Shown: positions 1 to 5,841, numbered from the stretch's first letter. The stretch: DNA of 5,841 nt from a gamma proteobacterium symbiont of Bathyaustriella thionipta (GCA_025656895.1 JAHXHF010000029.1:1-5841); one strand, 5' to 3'. Program-made: numbers and translations. Notes: generated by a model from the sequence alone, not told the origin.

Positions 1-12
1 ATGCTGTCTTCT

Positions 13-34
13 CCTGTGAATTCAATGTCACAGG
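13..34. repeat. 7-bp inverted repeat CCTGTGA / TCACAGG
   Basis: CCTGTGA at 13-19 is matched by its exact reverse complement TCACAGG at 28-34, with an 8-nt spacer. It contains TGTGA and TCACA half-sites like those of CRP/FNR-family operators, but CRP uses a 6-bp spacer, so a small hairpin is as likely. No T-tract follows, so it is not a convincing terminator. It lies just upstream of the orphan open frame that begins at 76. Confidence 0.3.
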
Positions 35-75
35 TAAGATAGGATAAAATCAAAGGGTGGGGAATAACGCTCTAG

Positions 76-498
76 AATGACCGGTTACGTAACAACAGCC
101 CTCATGATTTTCTCAAAGATGCCAAAGAAGCCTTTCTTACTGCCGCAAGACCGGAACGGAATCGGCTTAAGGCATTACTGCAATCGTCATGGGGCCGTTA
201 TGAAGAGTTTAGCCGGGAAGCGGTACTGGCCGAATTTGAAGGGCGGGACGCCTCCTCCTGGTTGCAAAAGCAGGACCATCTATCGAAGCAGATCGATCAA
301 TTGAAAAACGCTCTGCAAGAGACCGTTCCGACTGTGGAAGAACTTTATTCGGTTCCACTTCTTGCACAAGGTATGGATTACTGGAACGATCCCGCAGTGC
401 AGCTCTTTCGGCTGCAAGCCTTTACTGGAAACCGTCATTTTATCACAGCATCCCCCGGAACCCGGGTACAACTGATTGCCCGTGACTCTAGCGGGTAA
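76..498 (+). pseudogene. C-terminal fragment of an unrecognised protein
   Basis: This frame is open from just after a TAG at 73-75 to the TAA at 496-498 (140 codons). There is no ATG, GTG or TTG until a TTG at 262, so a protein made as it stands would be only 78 residues and would lack a clear Shine-Dalgarno. The translation is nonetheless protein-like along its whole length. It has a charged amphipathic first half (KDAKEAFLTAARPERNRLK, then a stretch around SSWGRYEEFSREAVLAEFEGRD), a likely short coiled coil (QKQDHLSKQIDQLKNALQ), and a tail with YSVPLLAQGMDYWNDP and TGNRHFITASPG. No signal peptide or membrane segment is visible. After the stop, the same frame continues for another 17 sense codons to a TAA at 550-552, so the stop itself could be a mutation. 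I do not recognise the family. The best reading is the remnant of a larger gene that has lost its 5' end. A short real gene starting at TTG 262 is possible but less likely. Confidence 0.45.
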
Positions 499-667
499 GA
501 GCCGACCGGGATGATGTTTTTTGATATTCTGGTAGCGCTCAAGCATCGTTAATCTGCAGCCGGAATACAGGTAAAGTCATCCTGAGTTGATGTGATCAGG
601 AACGATAGCCCTCGGTTGCTGAAGTGGTGCTGACAGGCAGCGACAGGCGCTGTGTTGCAGATAGCGG

Positions 668-705
668 ATGAATACTCCAGCGGCTAAAGCCGCTGGAGTA
701 TTCAT
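668..705. repeat. Perfect 17-bp palindrome with TAAA loop
   Basis: ATGAATACTCCAGCGGC at 668-684 pairs without mismatch with 689-705 around a 4-nt TAAA loop. The core AGCGGCTAAAGCCGCT is GC-rich and the outer arms are AT-rich. Neither direction is followed by a clean run of T, so it is not a textbook intrinsic terminator. It could still act as a hairpin at the end of either flanking transcript. Its perfect symmetry in a gene-free spacer is typical of dispersed REP-like extragenic palindromes. Whether it recurs in the genome cannot be seen from this window. Confidence 0.6.
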
Positions 706-801
706 AATTTGATAATCAGGGAGGATGCCTGTACCCCTCTCTCTGATGCAGCGCTCGCAACCTCCGTGTTCCGTGTTGTAGTTGAAAGTGTGTAGATAAA
801 A

Positions 802-812
802 CCCTATAAGGG
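802..812 (-). terminator. Weak hairpin plus TTTT downstream of gdh
   Basis: Read on the minus strand, CCCT-TAT-AGGG forms a 4-bp stem followed by TTTTATC. It lies about 100 bases past the stop codon of the dehydrogenase gene. The stem is short, and a second imperfect hairpin (845-851 with 864-870) lies closer to the gene without a T-tract. Either may contribute to 3' end formation, but the evidence is thin. Confidence 0.2.
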
Positions 813-909
813 GCAGTGTAATCTGTAATTGATAAGAAATTCAAGCATTCCATAAATGGTTTTGGGATGCTACTTGTAAAGTTTTTTCTGCCCTACATGC
901 AACTCTCGC

Positions 910-2154
910 TTAAAGGGGTACTTTGGTATTGATGTAAACCCGGGCCAGTGCGGCTTTTGCGACCCGGCGAATGGCCAGAACAAAAGCGGCTGTTCGCATA
1001 TCAATTCCTTTTTCCCGGGAAATTTCATGGACGGAACGATAGGCTTTGCGCATCATTTTTCCCAGTTCATCGTTGATACGCTGATGCTCCCAGCGAAATT
1101 GCTGGATATTCTGTGTCCATTCAAAATAACTGACGGTTACGCCGCCCGCGTTTGCCAGGATATCCGGAATAATCAATACGCCCTTTTTGTGCAGAATTTC
1201 ATCCGCTTCCGGTGTGGTGGGGCCATTGGCTCCTTCAACAATAATAGCGGCCCTGACCTGTTCAGCATTTTCGACCGTTATAGCGGCTTCCATGGCAGCA
1301 GGAATCAGTACATCTGCATGCCAGCCTATGATGTCTGCGCTGTTGAATGGAGTGCCGCCGGCAAAGCCTTTCACGCTTTTTTCTATAGCAACCCATTCCA
1401 TGAGCGCGGCAATATCCAGCCCGTCCGGATTGGCAACTCCGCCGCTATGATCAGCCACTGCAACAATGCGGGCTCCCTGCTCGGCAATCAGACGGGCGGC
1501 ATGGCTGCCGACATTACCAAAGCCCTGTACAGCTACAGAAATATCGGAAAAATCACGATTCTGTTCTTTCAGGGCTTCTGCCAGAACATTCATAATGCCC
1601 CGGCCGGTTGCTTCTTCCCGCCCTTCGGAACCGAACAGATGTAGAGGTTTTCCGGTAACGACCGCCGGTGAAAATCCCTCGAATTTGGAATATTCGTCCA
1701 TAATCCAGCTCATGACCCGGGCATTGGTGTTTACATCAGGTGCCGGAATATCCCGGGTGGGACCGATTACATCCTTGATTTCCTCGACAAAACGTCTGGT
1801 CAGCAGGCTCAGGTCTTTGGCAGACAGGCTATGCGGGTCGCAATCAATGCCACCTTTGGCGCCTCCAAAGGGTACATCGACAACGGCGGTTTTCCAGGTC
1901 ATCAAATTGGCAAGGGCACCGGCGTGGTCTTCATCCATACTTGGATGAAAGCGCAGCCCGCCTTTCATCGGGCCGCGTGCGTTATTATGCTGAACCCGGT
2001 ATCCGGTAAAATGCAGCAGTTCGTTGTTCTCGCTTTCAATAACAATATTCACCTTGATACTGCGGCGCGGGCTGAGCAGGATGTCGCGGATGTTGTCTGC
2101 CAGATTCAGAACATCAGCCGCCTTGTTGAAATAGAAATGACTGTCGCTGAGCAT
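910..2154 (-). CDS. gdhA: Glutamate dehydrogenase (Glu/Leu/Phe/Val dehydrogenase family)
   Basis: Catalyses reversible oxidative deamination of glutamate to 2-oxoglutarate and ammonia in the cytoplasm. The protein has 414 residues, the size of the compact RocG/archaeal hexameric enzymes rather than the ~450-residue E. coli GdhA type. The N-terminal substrate domain carries GPMKGGLRFHP (61-71, substrate lysine K64), MTWKTA (K88), PFGGAKGG (95-102, K100) and PAPDVNT with the catalytic aspartate at about D140. These favour glutamate over leucine or phenylalanine dehydrogenase. The Rossmann domain has GFGNVG (211-216). The second strand ends in AVADHSG, whose acidic D235 suggests NAD rather than NADP preference (inference). 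VEGANGPTTPEAD (307-318) and NAGGVTVSYFEW (335-346) are further family signatures. The ATG at 2154 is preceded by AAAGGGA at good spacing. The gene is transcribed alone, divergently from tadA. The symbol is generic; gdhB or rocG-like naming is equally possible. Confidence 0.93.
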   Translation of the reverse strand: MLSDSHFYFNKAADVLNLADNIRDILLSPRRSIKVNIVIESENNELLHFTGYRVQHNNARGPMKGGLRFHPSMDEDHAGALANLMTWKTAVVDVPFGGAKGGIDCDPHSLSAKDLSLLTRRFVEEIKDVIGPTRDIPAPDVNTNARVMSWIMDEYSKFEGFSPAVVTGKPLHLFGSEGREEATGRGIMNVLAEALKEQNRDFSDISVAVQGFGNVGSHAARLIAEQGARIVAVADHSGGVANPDGLDIAALMEWVAIEKSVKGFAGGTPFNSADIIGWHADVLIPAAMEAAITVENAEQVRAAIIVEGANGPTTPEADEILHKKGVLIIPDILANAGGVTVSYFEWTQNIQQFRWEHQRINDELGKMMRKAYRSVHEISREKGIDMRTAAFVLAIRRVAKAALARVYINTKVPL

Positions 2155-2277
2155 ATTGAATTCCCTTTGATAGTGGATAAGTGATGTTTTTGCTGCCGAT
2201 TCTGATGGGCCGGTTTCAGCAGTAAGCAGGTGTCATGTACATTCCCGATGTTATACCAAACTATGACTTATAGCCGT

Positions 2278-2283
2278 TATAAT
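2278..2283 (+). promoter_or_regulatory. Candidate -10 box (TATAAT) upstream of tadA
   Basis: A perfect TATAAT hexamer lies in the divergent spacer, roughly 120 bases before the tadA start. No good -35 hexamer is visible 16-18 bases upstream and there is no TGn extension, so activity is uncertain. A TATAAC on the opposite strand (2255 down to 2250) is a comparably weak candidate for the dehydrogenase gene. Confidence 0.3.
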
Positions 2284-2324
2284 GCAACTCAAATAATCAC
2301 GGCTGGTAAATAGAGAGGCCCTGC

Positions 2325-2426
2325 ATGGACATGCTCGGCATAAAACCCGTTTTAGCACAGGGTTTTTCTGGCCTTTTTGTCCTTAACCTGCGGGTAATGT
2401 TTTGCCGGAAAATGCTCAGGCTTTAA
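2325..2426 (+). CDS. Possible 33-codon leader ORF overlapping the tadA start
   Basis: An ATG at 2325 is preceded by GAGAGG (2313-2318) with a 6-nt spacer, a far better ribosome binding site than anything in front of tadA itself. The frame encodes 33 residues beginning MDMLGIKPVLAQ and ending CRKMLRL, and stops with TAA at 2424-2426. It overlaps the first 25 bases of tadA in another frame and ends 14 bases before an in-frame tadA ATG at 2441. It could couple translation to tadA or act as a leader peptide, with the hairpin at 2342-2366 lying inside it. It may equally be a chance ORF. No family is recognised. Confidence 0.25.
   Translation: MDMLGIKPVLAQGFSGLFVLNLRVMFCRKMLRL
2342..2367 (+). terminator. 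Hairpin AAAACCC/GGGTTTT with T-run ahead of tadA
   Basis: AAAACCC (2342-2348) pairs with GGGTTTT (2360-2366) over an 11-nt loop, and the 3' arm ends in five T residues. It sits between the candidate -10 box and the tadA start, so it would act as an attenuator of tadA or a processing structure rather than as the end of an upstream gene, because no plus-strand gene precedes it. The stem is mostly A-T and modest in strength. Confidence 0.3.
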
Positions 2427-2917
2427 TCGATAACGCTTATATGGAACAGGCGCTGCGGCTGGCGCAACGTGCGTGGCAGGCAGGGGAAGTGCCGGTGGGT
2501 GCTTTGCTGGTGCATCAGGATGAGGTGGTCGGGCAGGGCTGGAACCAGCCCATCCGCCGTCATGATCCTTCCGCCCATGCCGAAATAATGGCTTTGCGGG
2601 CGGCCGGTCTGCAACGTCAGAATTATCGTTTGGCTGCCTGTACGCTTTATGTAACGCTGGAACCCTGTATCATGTGTGCCGGTGCTATCATTCATGCGCG
2701 CCTGGCGCGCGTGGTTTATGGCGCGTCTGACCCTAAAGGCGGGGCGGCCGGCAGCCTGTTCAAGCTGTTGCCGCCGGATGAGCGTTTTAATCATCGCCTG
2801 GCAGTGAAGGGGGGCGTAATGGCAGCAGAGTGTTCGGCATTATTATCCGGCTTTTTCAAGCAGCGGCGAGCCGACAAAAAACAACAAAAGCAAGCGGGTG
2901 AAGCATCGGATGTCTGA
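2402..2917 (+). CDS. tadA: tRNA-specific adenosine deaminase TadA
   Basis: Zinc-dependent deaminase that converts adenosine-34 of tRNA-Arg(ACG) to inosine, allowing one tRNA to read CGU, CGC and CGA. The 171-residue product matches the ~167-residue E. coli enzyme along its whole length. GEVPVGALLV (29-37) is the first strand. The zinc and proton-shuttle motif HAE has H59 and E61, within DPSAHAEIMAL. The second zinc motif is PCIMC with C89 and C92, followed by AGAIIHAR. GAAGSLF and NHR later in the chain are TadA-typical and separate it from cytidine deaminases. The C-terminus is lysine- and glutamine-rich. The start taken is TTG 2402, with a weak GGG seven bases upstream; an in-frame stop lies at 2384. 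The ATG at 2441 would remove part of the first helix, so TTG is favoured but not certain. The 3' end overlaps the following cytochrome gene. Confidence 0.93.
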   Translation: MPENAQALIDNAYMEQALRLAQRAWQAGEVPVGALLVHQDEVVGQGWNQPIRRHDPSAHAEIMALRAAGLQRQNYRLAACTLYVTLEPCIMCAGAIIHARLARVVYGASDPKGGAAGSLFKLLPPDERFNHRLAVKGGVMAAECSALLSGFFKQRRADKKQQKQAGEASDV

Positions 2918-3593
2918 TCGTCTGTTACGTAAAAAAGTCTGGTCGAAATCACTACGGCTGGCACACTGGGGGCTGGCTTTTTCCACCCTGGCCTTATTGT
3001 TGTCCGGTTTTATGGTGGCGACCGGTACGGCGCAAACGGTGCAAGCTTATGATTTCTGGATAAACAGTGTTCATATGGGTGCCGCGCCATTGTTGCTGTT
3101 GTCTTTGCTGTTGCGGGCAGTCCTGCTGATAAAGGGTGGCGTGGAAAGCCGCTTATCCGCCATGCTGCGTTCTGTCAAAGCGTCCGCGCTTGTGGATATG
3201 TTGAAATTTTATATCACTCTGGGTAAAGCTCCTTTACCGGCTTATTTTGCGCATAATCCCCTGTGGGTTCCCTTGTTTATCGGTTTCCTTTTACTATTGC
3301 TGCTGCAAGCACTGCTGGGGGTATTGCTTTACCAGGATGCTCTGCGCCAGATCAGCGGTCTGTCACTGGACAGTATATTCAGCCTGCACCAGTTGCTGGC
3401 CCCGTGGATACTGGGTTTTGTTATGGCTCATATTCTGCTGCTGTTTTTGCATGACTGGCGCGGCAAACGTTTTGAAATTTCCGCCATGCTTCATGGTGAT
3501 AAAATCTTTACCGTTAACAAGCCTGAAGCCATTCCCGGGCAGCCAGTTTCTGTCGTGGTTCAGCCGCCACAGCGTTCGGCCTCTGATGACTGA
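2910..3593 (+). CDS. Cytochrome b561 / Ni,Fe-hydrogenase-type b cytochrome
   Basis: Integral membrane di-heme b-type cytochrome that passes electrons between a quinone pool and a partner redox protein. From ATG 2910 the product is 227 residues. A GTG at 2898 would add MKHR and give 231, the numbering used here. The N-terminal signature WSKSLRLAHWGLAFS (15-29) is typical of the family. Four hydrophobic helices are visible at about 22-42, 58-78, 121-145 and 164-185. Histidines H23, H59, H164 and H178 are plausible axial heme ligands. The C-terminal tail (about 187-231) is soluble and proline-rich. ATG 2910 is preferred because GGGTG lies nine bases upstream. The gene overlaps the end of tadA by 8 bases, so the two are probably translationally coupled. 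No hydrogenase or dehydrogenase subunit is adjacent, so the partner is unknown; a soluble cytochrome c or an oxidoreductase encoded elsewhere is possible. Confidence 0.85.
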   Translation: MSDRLLRKKVWSKSLRLAHWGLAFSTLALLLSGFMVATGTAQTVQAYDFWINSVHMGAAPLLLLSLLLRAVLLIKGGVESRLSAMLRSVKASALVDMLKFYITLGKAPLPAYFAHNPLWVPLFIGFLLLLLLQALLGVLLYQDALRQISGLSLDSIFSLHQLLAPWILGFVMAHILLLFLHDWRGKRFEISAMLHGDKIFTVNKPEAIPGQPVSVVVQPPQRSASDD

Positions 3594-3607
3594 TTGTTAT
3601 TCCCCTC

Positions 3608-3647
3608 CCGGTTAAAAAAGCCTATTCAGGCCGACTACCGGTTTTTT
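3608..3647 (+). terminator. Intrinsic terminator after tadA-cytochrome b pair
   Basis: CCGGT (3608-3612) pairs with ACCGG (3637-3641), enclosing an inner hairpin GCCT-ATTC-AGGC (3620-3631), and TTTTTT follows directly at 3642-3647. It begins 15 bases after the cytochrome stop codon. On the opposite strand, the A-run at 3614-3619 supplies a T-tract after the inner hairpin, so it may work in both directions. Confidence 0.6.
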
Positions 3648-3679
3648 CATTTACTTATCTCTTTGGACGTTAAAAAAAT

Positions 3680-4750
3680 ATGAGCGAATCTAAAAATACA
3701 GCCGTTGGGCAATCTATAGAAATCGCGGTTCGTTTGGGCGTTATCTTTCTGATTGTGCTCTGGTGTGTGCAAATAATAATGCCTTTTGTTTCTCTGATTG
3801 TCTGGGGTGGCATTATTGCGGTAGCTATTTATTCGCCTTTTCTATCATTGGCCAAAAAACTGGGCGGACGTAAAAAACTGGCCGCCGTATTCATTGCGCT
3901 TATCAGCATCGCTATTATTTTAGTACCGGTGGTGGCGCTGACCAATTCCCTGGTAGACAGCTCAACCAGCCTTGGAGAACAGGTCAGCAAGGGCACGCTC
4001 ACCATATCACCCCCTTCTGAAGAGGTTAAATCCTGGCCTCTGGTCGGTGAAAAAGCCTATACATTCTGGCGTGAGGCTTCAGAGAATCTGGGTGATCTGC
4101 TTAATGAATACAAAGATCAGATTTCGACCGTAGGCGTAAAACTGCTTTCTGCGGCGGCTGGTATCGGAGTGGGTATTCTGCAATTCATGATTTCCATGTT
4201 GATTGCCGCTGCTTTTTTAACCAGTGCCGAGGCATTGACGAAAGCCATGAAAACCTTCGCCCGGCGTATGGCCGGGGACAGAGGTGAGCAGATGTTGACA
4301 CTGTCAACCGCCACTGTGCGCAGTGTAGCGGTCGGTGTTATTGGTATTGCCTTTATCCAATCGGTTATGGGGGGGCTGGGAATGATGCTGGCTGATGTGC
4401 CGGCTGCCGGATTATTTGCTTTGATTATTCTGGTGCTGGCCATTGCGCAGTTACCACCCATCCTGATTCTGGGGCCGATCAGCATTTATGTATTTTCCGA
4501 ACAAACAACCACCGTGGCCTTCATCTTTTTAGCCTGGAGTATTTTTGTCAGTGTCAGTGATATGTTCCTGAAACCGCTTTTGCTGGGTCGGGGGGTGGAT
4601 GCACCCATGCTGGTTATTCTGTTGGGTGCGATCGGCGGCATGATTATGTCGGGCATTGTGGGCTTGTTTGTGGGGGCTGTGGTGCTGGCACTGGGTTATA
4701 CCTTGTTGCGAGAATGGATCATGATGGATGACAGCCCGCAAAAGGCTTGA
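3680..4750 (+). CDS. AI-2E family (UPF0118) transporter, YdiK/PerM-like
   Basis: Polytopic inner-membrane protein of the PF01594 family, named for the E. coli AI-2 exporter TqsA; other members are permeases or cation/proton antiporters of unproven substrate. The 356-residue length is normal. Hydrophobic segments lie at about 17-37, 38-55, 67-88, 153-181, 214-237, 243-272, 278-295 and 309-345, with a soluble stretch around 95-150. The late motif LKPLLLGRGVDAPMLVILLGAIGG (297-320), followed by GIVGLFVGAVVLALGYTLL, is diagnostic. The family often has a proline in VGPV, where this protein has VGAV. The start is ATG 3680; only a weak GGAC lies about a dozen bases upstream. The gene begins after the terminator-like hairpin and is followed 38 bases later by the channel gene, suggesting a shared transcript. 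The substrate cannot be inferred. Confidence 0.88.
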   Translation: MSESKNTAVGQSIEIAVRLGVIFLIVLWCVQIIMPFVSLIVWGGIIAVAIYSPFLSLAKKLGGRKKLAAVFIALISIAIILVPVVALTNSLVDSSTSLGEQVSKGTLTISPPSEEVKSWPLVGEKAYTFWREASENLGDLLNEYKDQISTVGVKLLSAAAGIGVGILQFMISMLIAAAFLTSAEALTKAMKTFARRMAGDRGEQMLTLSTATVRSVAVGVIGIAFIQSVMGGLGMMLADVPAAGLFALIILVLAIAQLPPILILGPISIYVFSEQTTTVAFIFLAWSIFVSVSDMFLKPLLLGRGVDAPMLVILLGAIGGMIMSGIVGLFVGAVVLALGYTLLREWIMMDDSPQKA

Positions 4751-4788
4751 TTCTGCATGGTATTTTATACAGCTGACAAGGAACGGAC

Positions 4789-5220
4789 ATGCTGACAATG
4801 TTGCTGCTGGGCAGTGCTTTGGTATTTATTACCATGAGCGTGCAGCTTGTTTTTGTGGTGATGATGCTGCGCTATATTTCCAGGATTGTTGAACAAAATA
4901 GTGCGCATACCCGTCCATTCCGTTTTGATGTTTTTGTTCTGGGCATGGTTCTGCTCATTTTATGGGTAGGGCATTTGCTGCAAATCTCAATCTGGGCGTC
5001 CTTGTTTATGATGCTGGATGAATTTGATCATTTTGCCATGGCTTTTTATCACTCGGCGGTGAACTTCACTTCATTGGGTTATGGCGATATCGTGATGACT
5101 GAAAAATGGCGATTGCTGGGGGCGCTGGAAGCGGGCAATGGTGTTTTAATGTTTGGTTTGTCCACCGGCACCGTATTTGCGGTGATGAGCCGTTTGTTTG
5201 CCCAGCACAAATCTGCCTGA
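4789..5220 (+). CDS. Small potassium-type ion channel, single pore domain
   Basis: A 143-residue inner-membrane protein with one pore loop of the Ion_trans_2 (PF07885) type, expected to work as a tetramer. Hydrophobic segments lie at about 4-28, 46-75 and 113-135. The pore helix (about 82-93) leads into the selectivity filter TSLGYGD (94-100). Aligned on GYGD, this has Ser and Leu where KcsA has Thr75 and Val76, a conservative change also compatible with potassium selectivity. There is an extra N-terminal helix relative to a minimal two-helix channel, and no RCK or cyclic-nucleotide domain follows the last helix, so gating must come from elsewhere. AAGGA six bases before ATG 4789 is a good ribosome binding site. 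The next gene starts 12 bases after its stop, consistent with one operon with the AI-2E-family gene and the efflux lipoprotein. Confidence 0.85.
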   Translation: MLTMLLLGSALVFITMSVQLVFVVMMLRYISRIVEQNSAHTRPFRFDVFVLGMVLLILWVGHLLQISIWASLFMMLDEFDHFAMAFYHSAVNFTSLGYGDIVMTEKWRLLGALEAGNGVLMFGLSTGTVFAVMSRLFAQHKSA

Positions 5221-5232
5221 AACGCTTACCCC

Positions 5233-5757
5233 ATGAAAATAAACTTCAGGATTCTTTTTGTTGTTCTTTTACTGCCATTATCCGCCTGTAAACTGGGGCC
5301 GGAGTTTGTCAAACCCGAGGTCGAACTGGCTGACTCATGGACAGAGACGGGCGGGCAGGAACTGAAAGAGACCGCACTCACACAGAATCAGTGGTGGCTG
5401 ACCTTCAATGACCCGCTTCTGAATAACATACTGGAACTGGCATGGAAGCAGAACAATACCCTTGAGATAGCCGGATTGCGTGTGCTGCAGGCACAGGCTC
5501 AACTGGGTATAGCCACTGGTAATCTGTATCCGCAGTCACAAGTCGCGGTGGGTGATGCGACTCGTGTATCCCCTTCCAATAACAGCGGTGGTTCAAGTTT
5601 TAACCAATACAATCTGGCGGCAACGGCCTCCTGGGAAATTGATTTCTGGGGGCGTTTTGAACGCGGCATTGAATCAGCGGATGCCGATTTTTCAGCCTCT
5701 ATCGCGGCGCGGGATCAGGCACTCATTCTATTGACGGCACAGGTGGTGGATACCTAG
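5233..5757 (+). pseudogene. NodT/OprM-type outer-membrane efflux lipoprotein, N-terminal part, interrupted
   Basis: This is the N-terminal part of an RND-type tripartite efflux outer-membrane channel subunit. The signal peptide (1-18) ends in the lipobox LSAC, with acylated Cys19. Family features follow: LGPEFVKPEV (21-30), QWWLTFNDPLLNNILELAWKQNN (53-75), the first long helix with RVLQAQAQLGIATGNLYPQ (83-101), the beta region NLAATASWEIDFWGRFERGIESA (127-149), and the helix running to TAQVVDT. Complete members are about 450-500 residues; this frame stops at 174. Homologues usually continue past this point (Tyr or Phe after VVDT), and here that codon becomes TAG exactly where the sequence changes character. 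The downstream bases look like an insertion-sequence end. The gene is therefore best read as disrupted, with the 3' part presumably beyond the element and outside the window. No clear Shine-Dalgarno precedes ATG 5233, so translation probably depends on coupling to the channel gene ending 12 bases upstream. Confidence 0.85.
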
Positions 5758-5841
5758 TGTCCGGCAGAAAACTCGCTATTTTCGAGGGGCTATGACCCCG
5801 CCCGCCGTCGAATTCAGTCAATTGCCTGCATTTTTGGCCAC
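5758..5841. mobile_element. Probable left end of an insertion sequence (cut by window end)
   Basis: At about 5754-5758 the efflux gene gives way to TGTCCGGCAGAAAACTCGC, which has the look of a terminal inverted repeat. About 35 bases later an ATG opens a new frame. The junction contains CTAG/CCTA, a plausible duplicated target, but the other end is outside the window, so neither the duplication nor the matching inverted repeat can be verified. The family (for example IS4- or IS5-like) cannot be assigned. Confidence 0.55.
5792..5841 (+). CDS. Start of a partial ORF, probably the transposase of the inserted element
   Basis: ATG 5792 opens a frame of 16 complete codons (MTPPAVEFSQLPAFLA) that runs off the window. 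GAGGGG at 5784-5789 provides a Shine-Dalgarno-like site slightly close to the ATG. The position just inside a putative insertion-sequence end is where a transposase would begin, but too little is visible to recognise the family. Confidence 0.4.
   Translation, partial: MTPPAVEFSQLPAFLA

Larger units (their letters stand above)
499..909. other. Gene-free spacer between orphan fragment and gdh
   Basis: No supported gene lies here on either strand. The first 54 bases extend the frame of the upstream fragment by 17 codons. Visible structure consists of a short inverted pair CCTGA (581-585) / TCAGG (596-600), a 10-bp-spaced direct repeat GACAGGC (632-638 and 642-648), a strong palindrome at 668-705, and two weak hairpins at 802-812 and 845-870 that could lie in the 3' region of the minus-strand dehydrogenase transcript. 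Confidence 0.5.

Noticed and set aside
13..34. CRP-type operator
   Set aside because: The TGTGA and TCACA half-sites are separated by 8 bases instead of the 6 needed for CRP, and no supported promoter or intact gene follows. It is kept only as an inverted repeat.
77..304. Plus-strand ORF starting at ATG 77
   Set aside because: It overlaps the more protein-like frame at 76-498. Its translation is rich in basic and unusual residue runs and lacks a ribosome binding site.
632..648. CRISPR-like or tandem repeat from two GACAGGC copies
   Set aside because: There are only two 7-base copies, 10 bases apart, with no further units. This is consistent with chance.
1027..1948. Long plus-strand open frames opposite the dehydrogenase gene
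   Set aside because: They are antisense to a strongly supported glutamate dehydrogenase, have no recognisable motifs, and their openness follows from the codon bias of the real gene.
4117..4798. Minus-strand ORFs opposite the AI-2E-family gene and its 3' junction
   Set aside because: They are shadows of a clear membrane-protein gene. Their compositions (proline, alanine, histidine and glutamine runs) do not resemble real proteins.
1..5841. A novel defence, toxin-antitoxin, CRISPR or biosynthetic system
   Set aside because: All substantial genes except the left-edge fragment belong to familiar families, and their arrangement shows no sign of an undescribed multi-gene system.

Overview
The window looks like an ordinary chromosomal segment of a gammaproteobacterium. 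TadA closely resembles the E. coli protein in length and motifs, and a NodT-type outer-membrane efflux lipoprotein is present. Base composition is moderate. A methanotroph-like or related environmental gammaproteobacterium would fit, but the sequence alone does not settle the genus.

Layout: positions 1-75 are non-coding and carry a small inverted repeat. Positions 76-498 are an open frame with no standard start codon until 262, probably the tail of a decayed or truncated gene of unknown function. Positions 499-909 hold no convincing gene but contain a perfect 17-bp palindrome (668-705). A glutamate dehydrogenase gene lies on the minus strand (910-2154). A divergent spacer (2155-2401) follows, with a TATAAT box, a candidate leader ORF with a strong ribosome binding site, and a hairpin. 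From there everything runs on the plus strand: tadA (tRNA adenosine deaminase) overlaps a four-histidine b561-type cytochrome b gene, and a hairpin with a T-tract closes that pair. Then come an AI-2E/UPF0118 family membrane protein, a small one-pore potassium-type channel, and the first 174 codons of an outer-membrane efflux lipoprotein.

The efflux gene stops abruptly at 5757, where homologues continue for roughly 300 more residues. The sequence that follows (5758 to the window end) looks like the left end of an insertion sequence: an abrupt junction, a short leader and an ATG opening a new frame with a Shine-Dalgarno-like GAGGGG. The efflux gene is therefore most likely inactivated by insertion.

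Functionally, the dehydrogenase links nitrogen assimilation or amino-acid catabolism to 2-oxoglutarate. TadA makes the wobble inosine needed for arginine decoding. The cytochrome b passes electrons in the membrane. The last three plus-strand genes are all envelope transport proteins. I see no CRISPR, toxin-antitoxin, phage-defence or biosynthetic system. The most interesting points are the insertion in the efflux gene, the orphan fragment at the left edge, and the possible leader peptide overlapping the tadA start.
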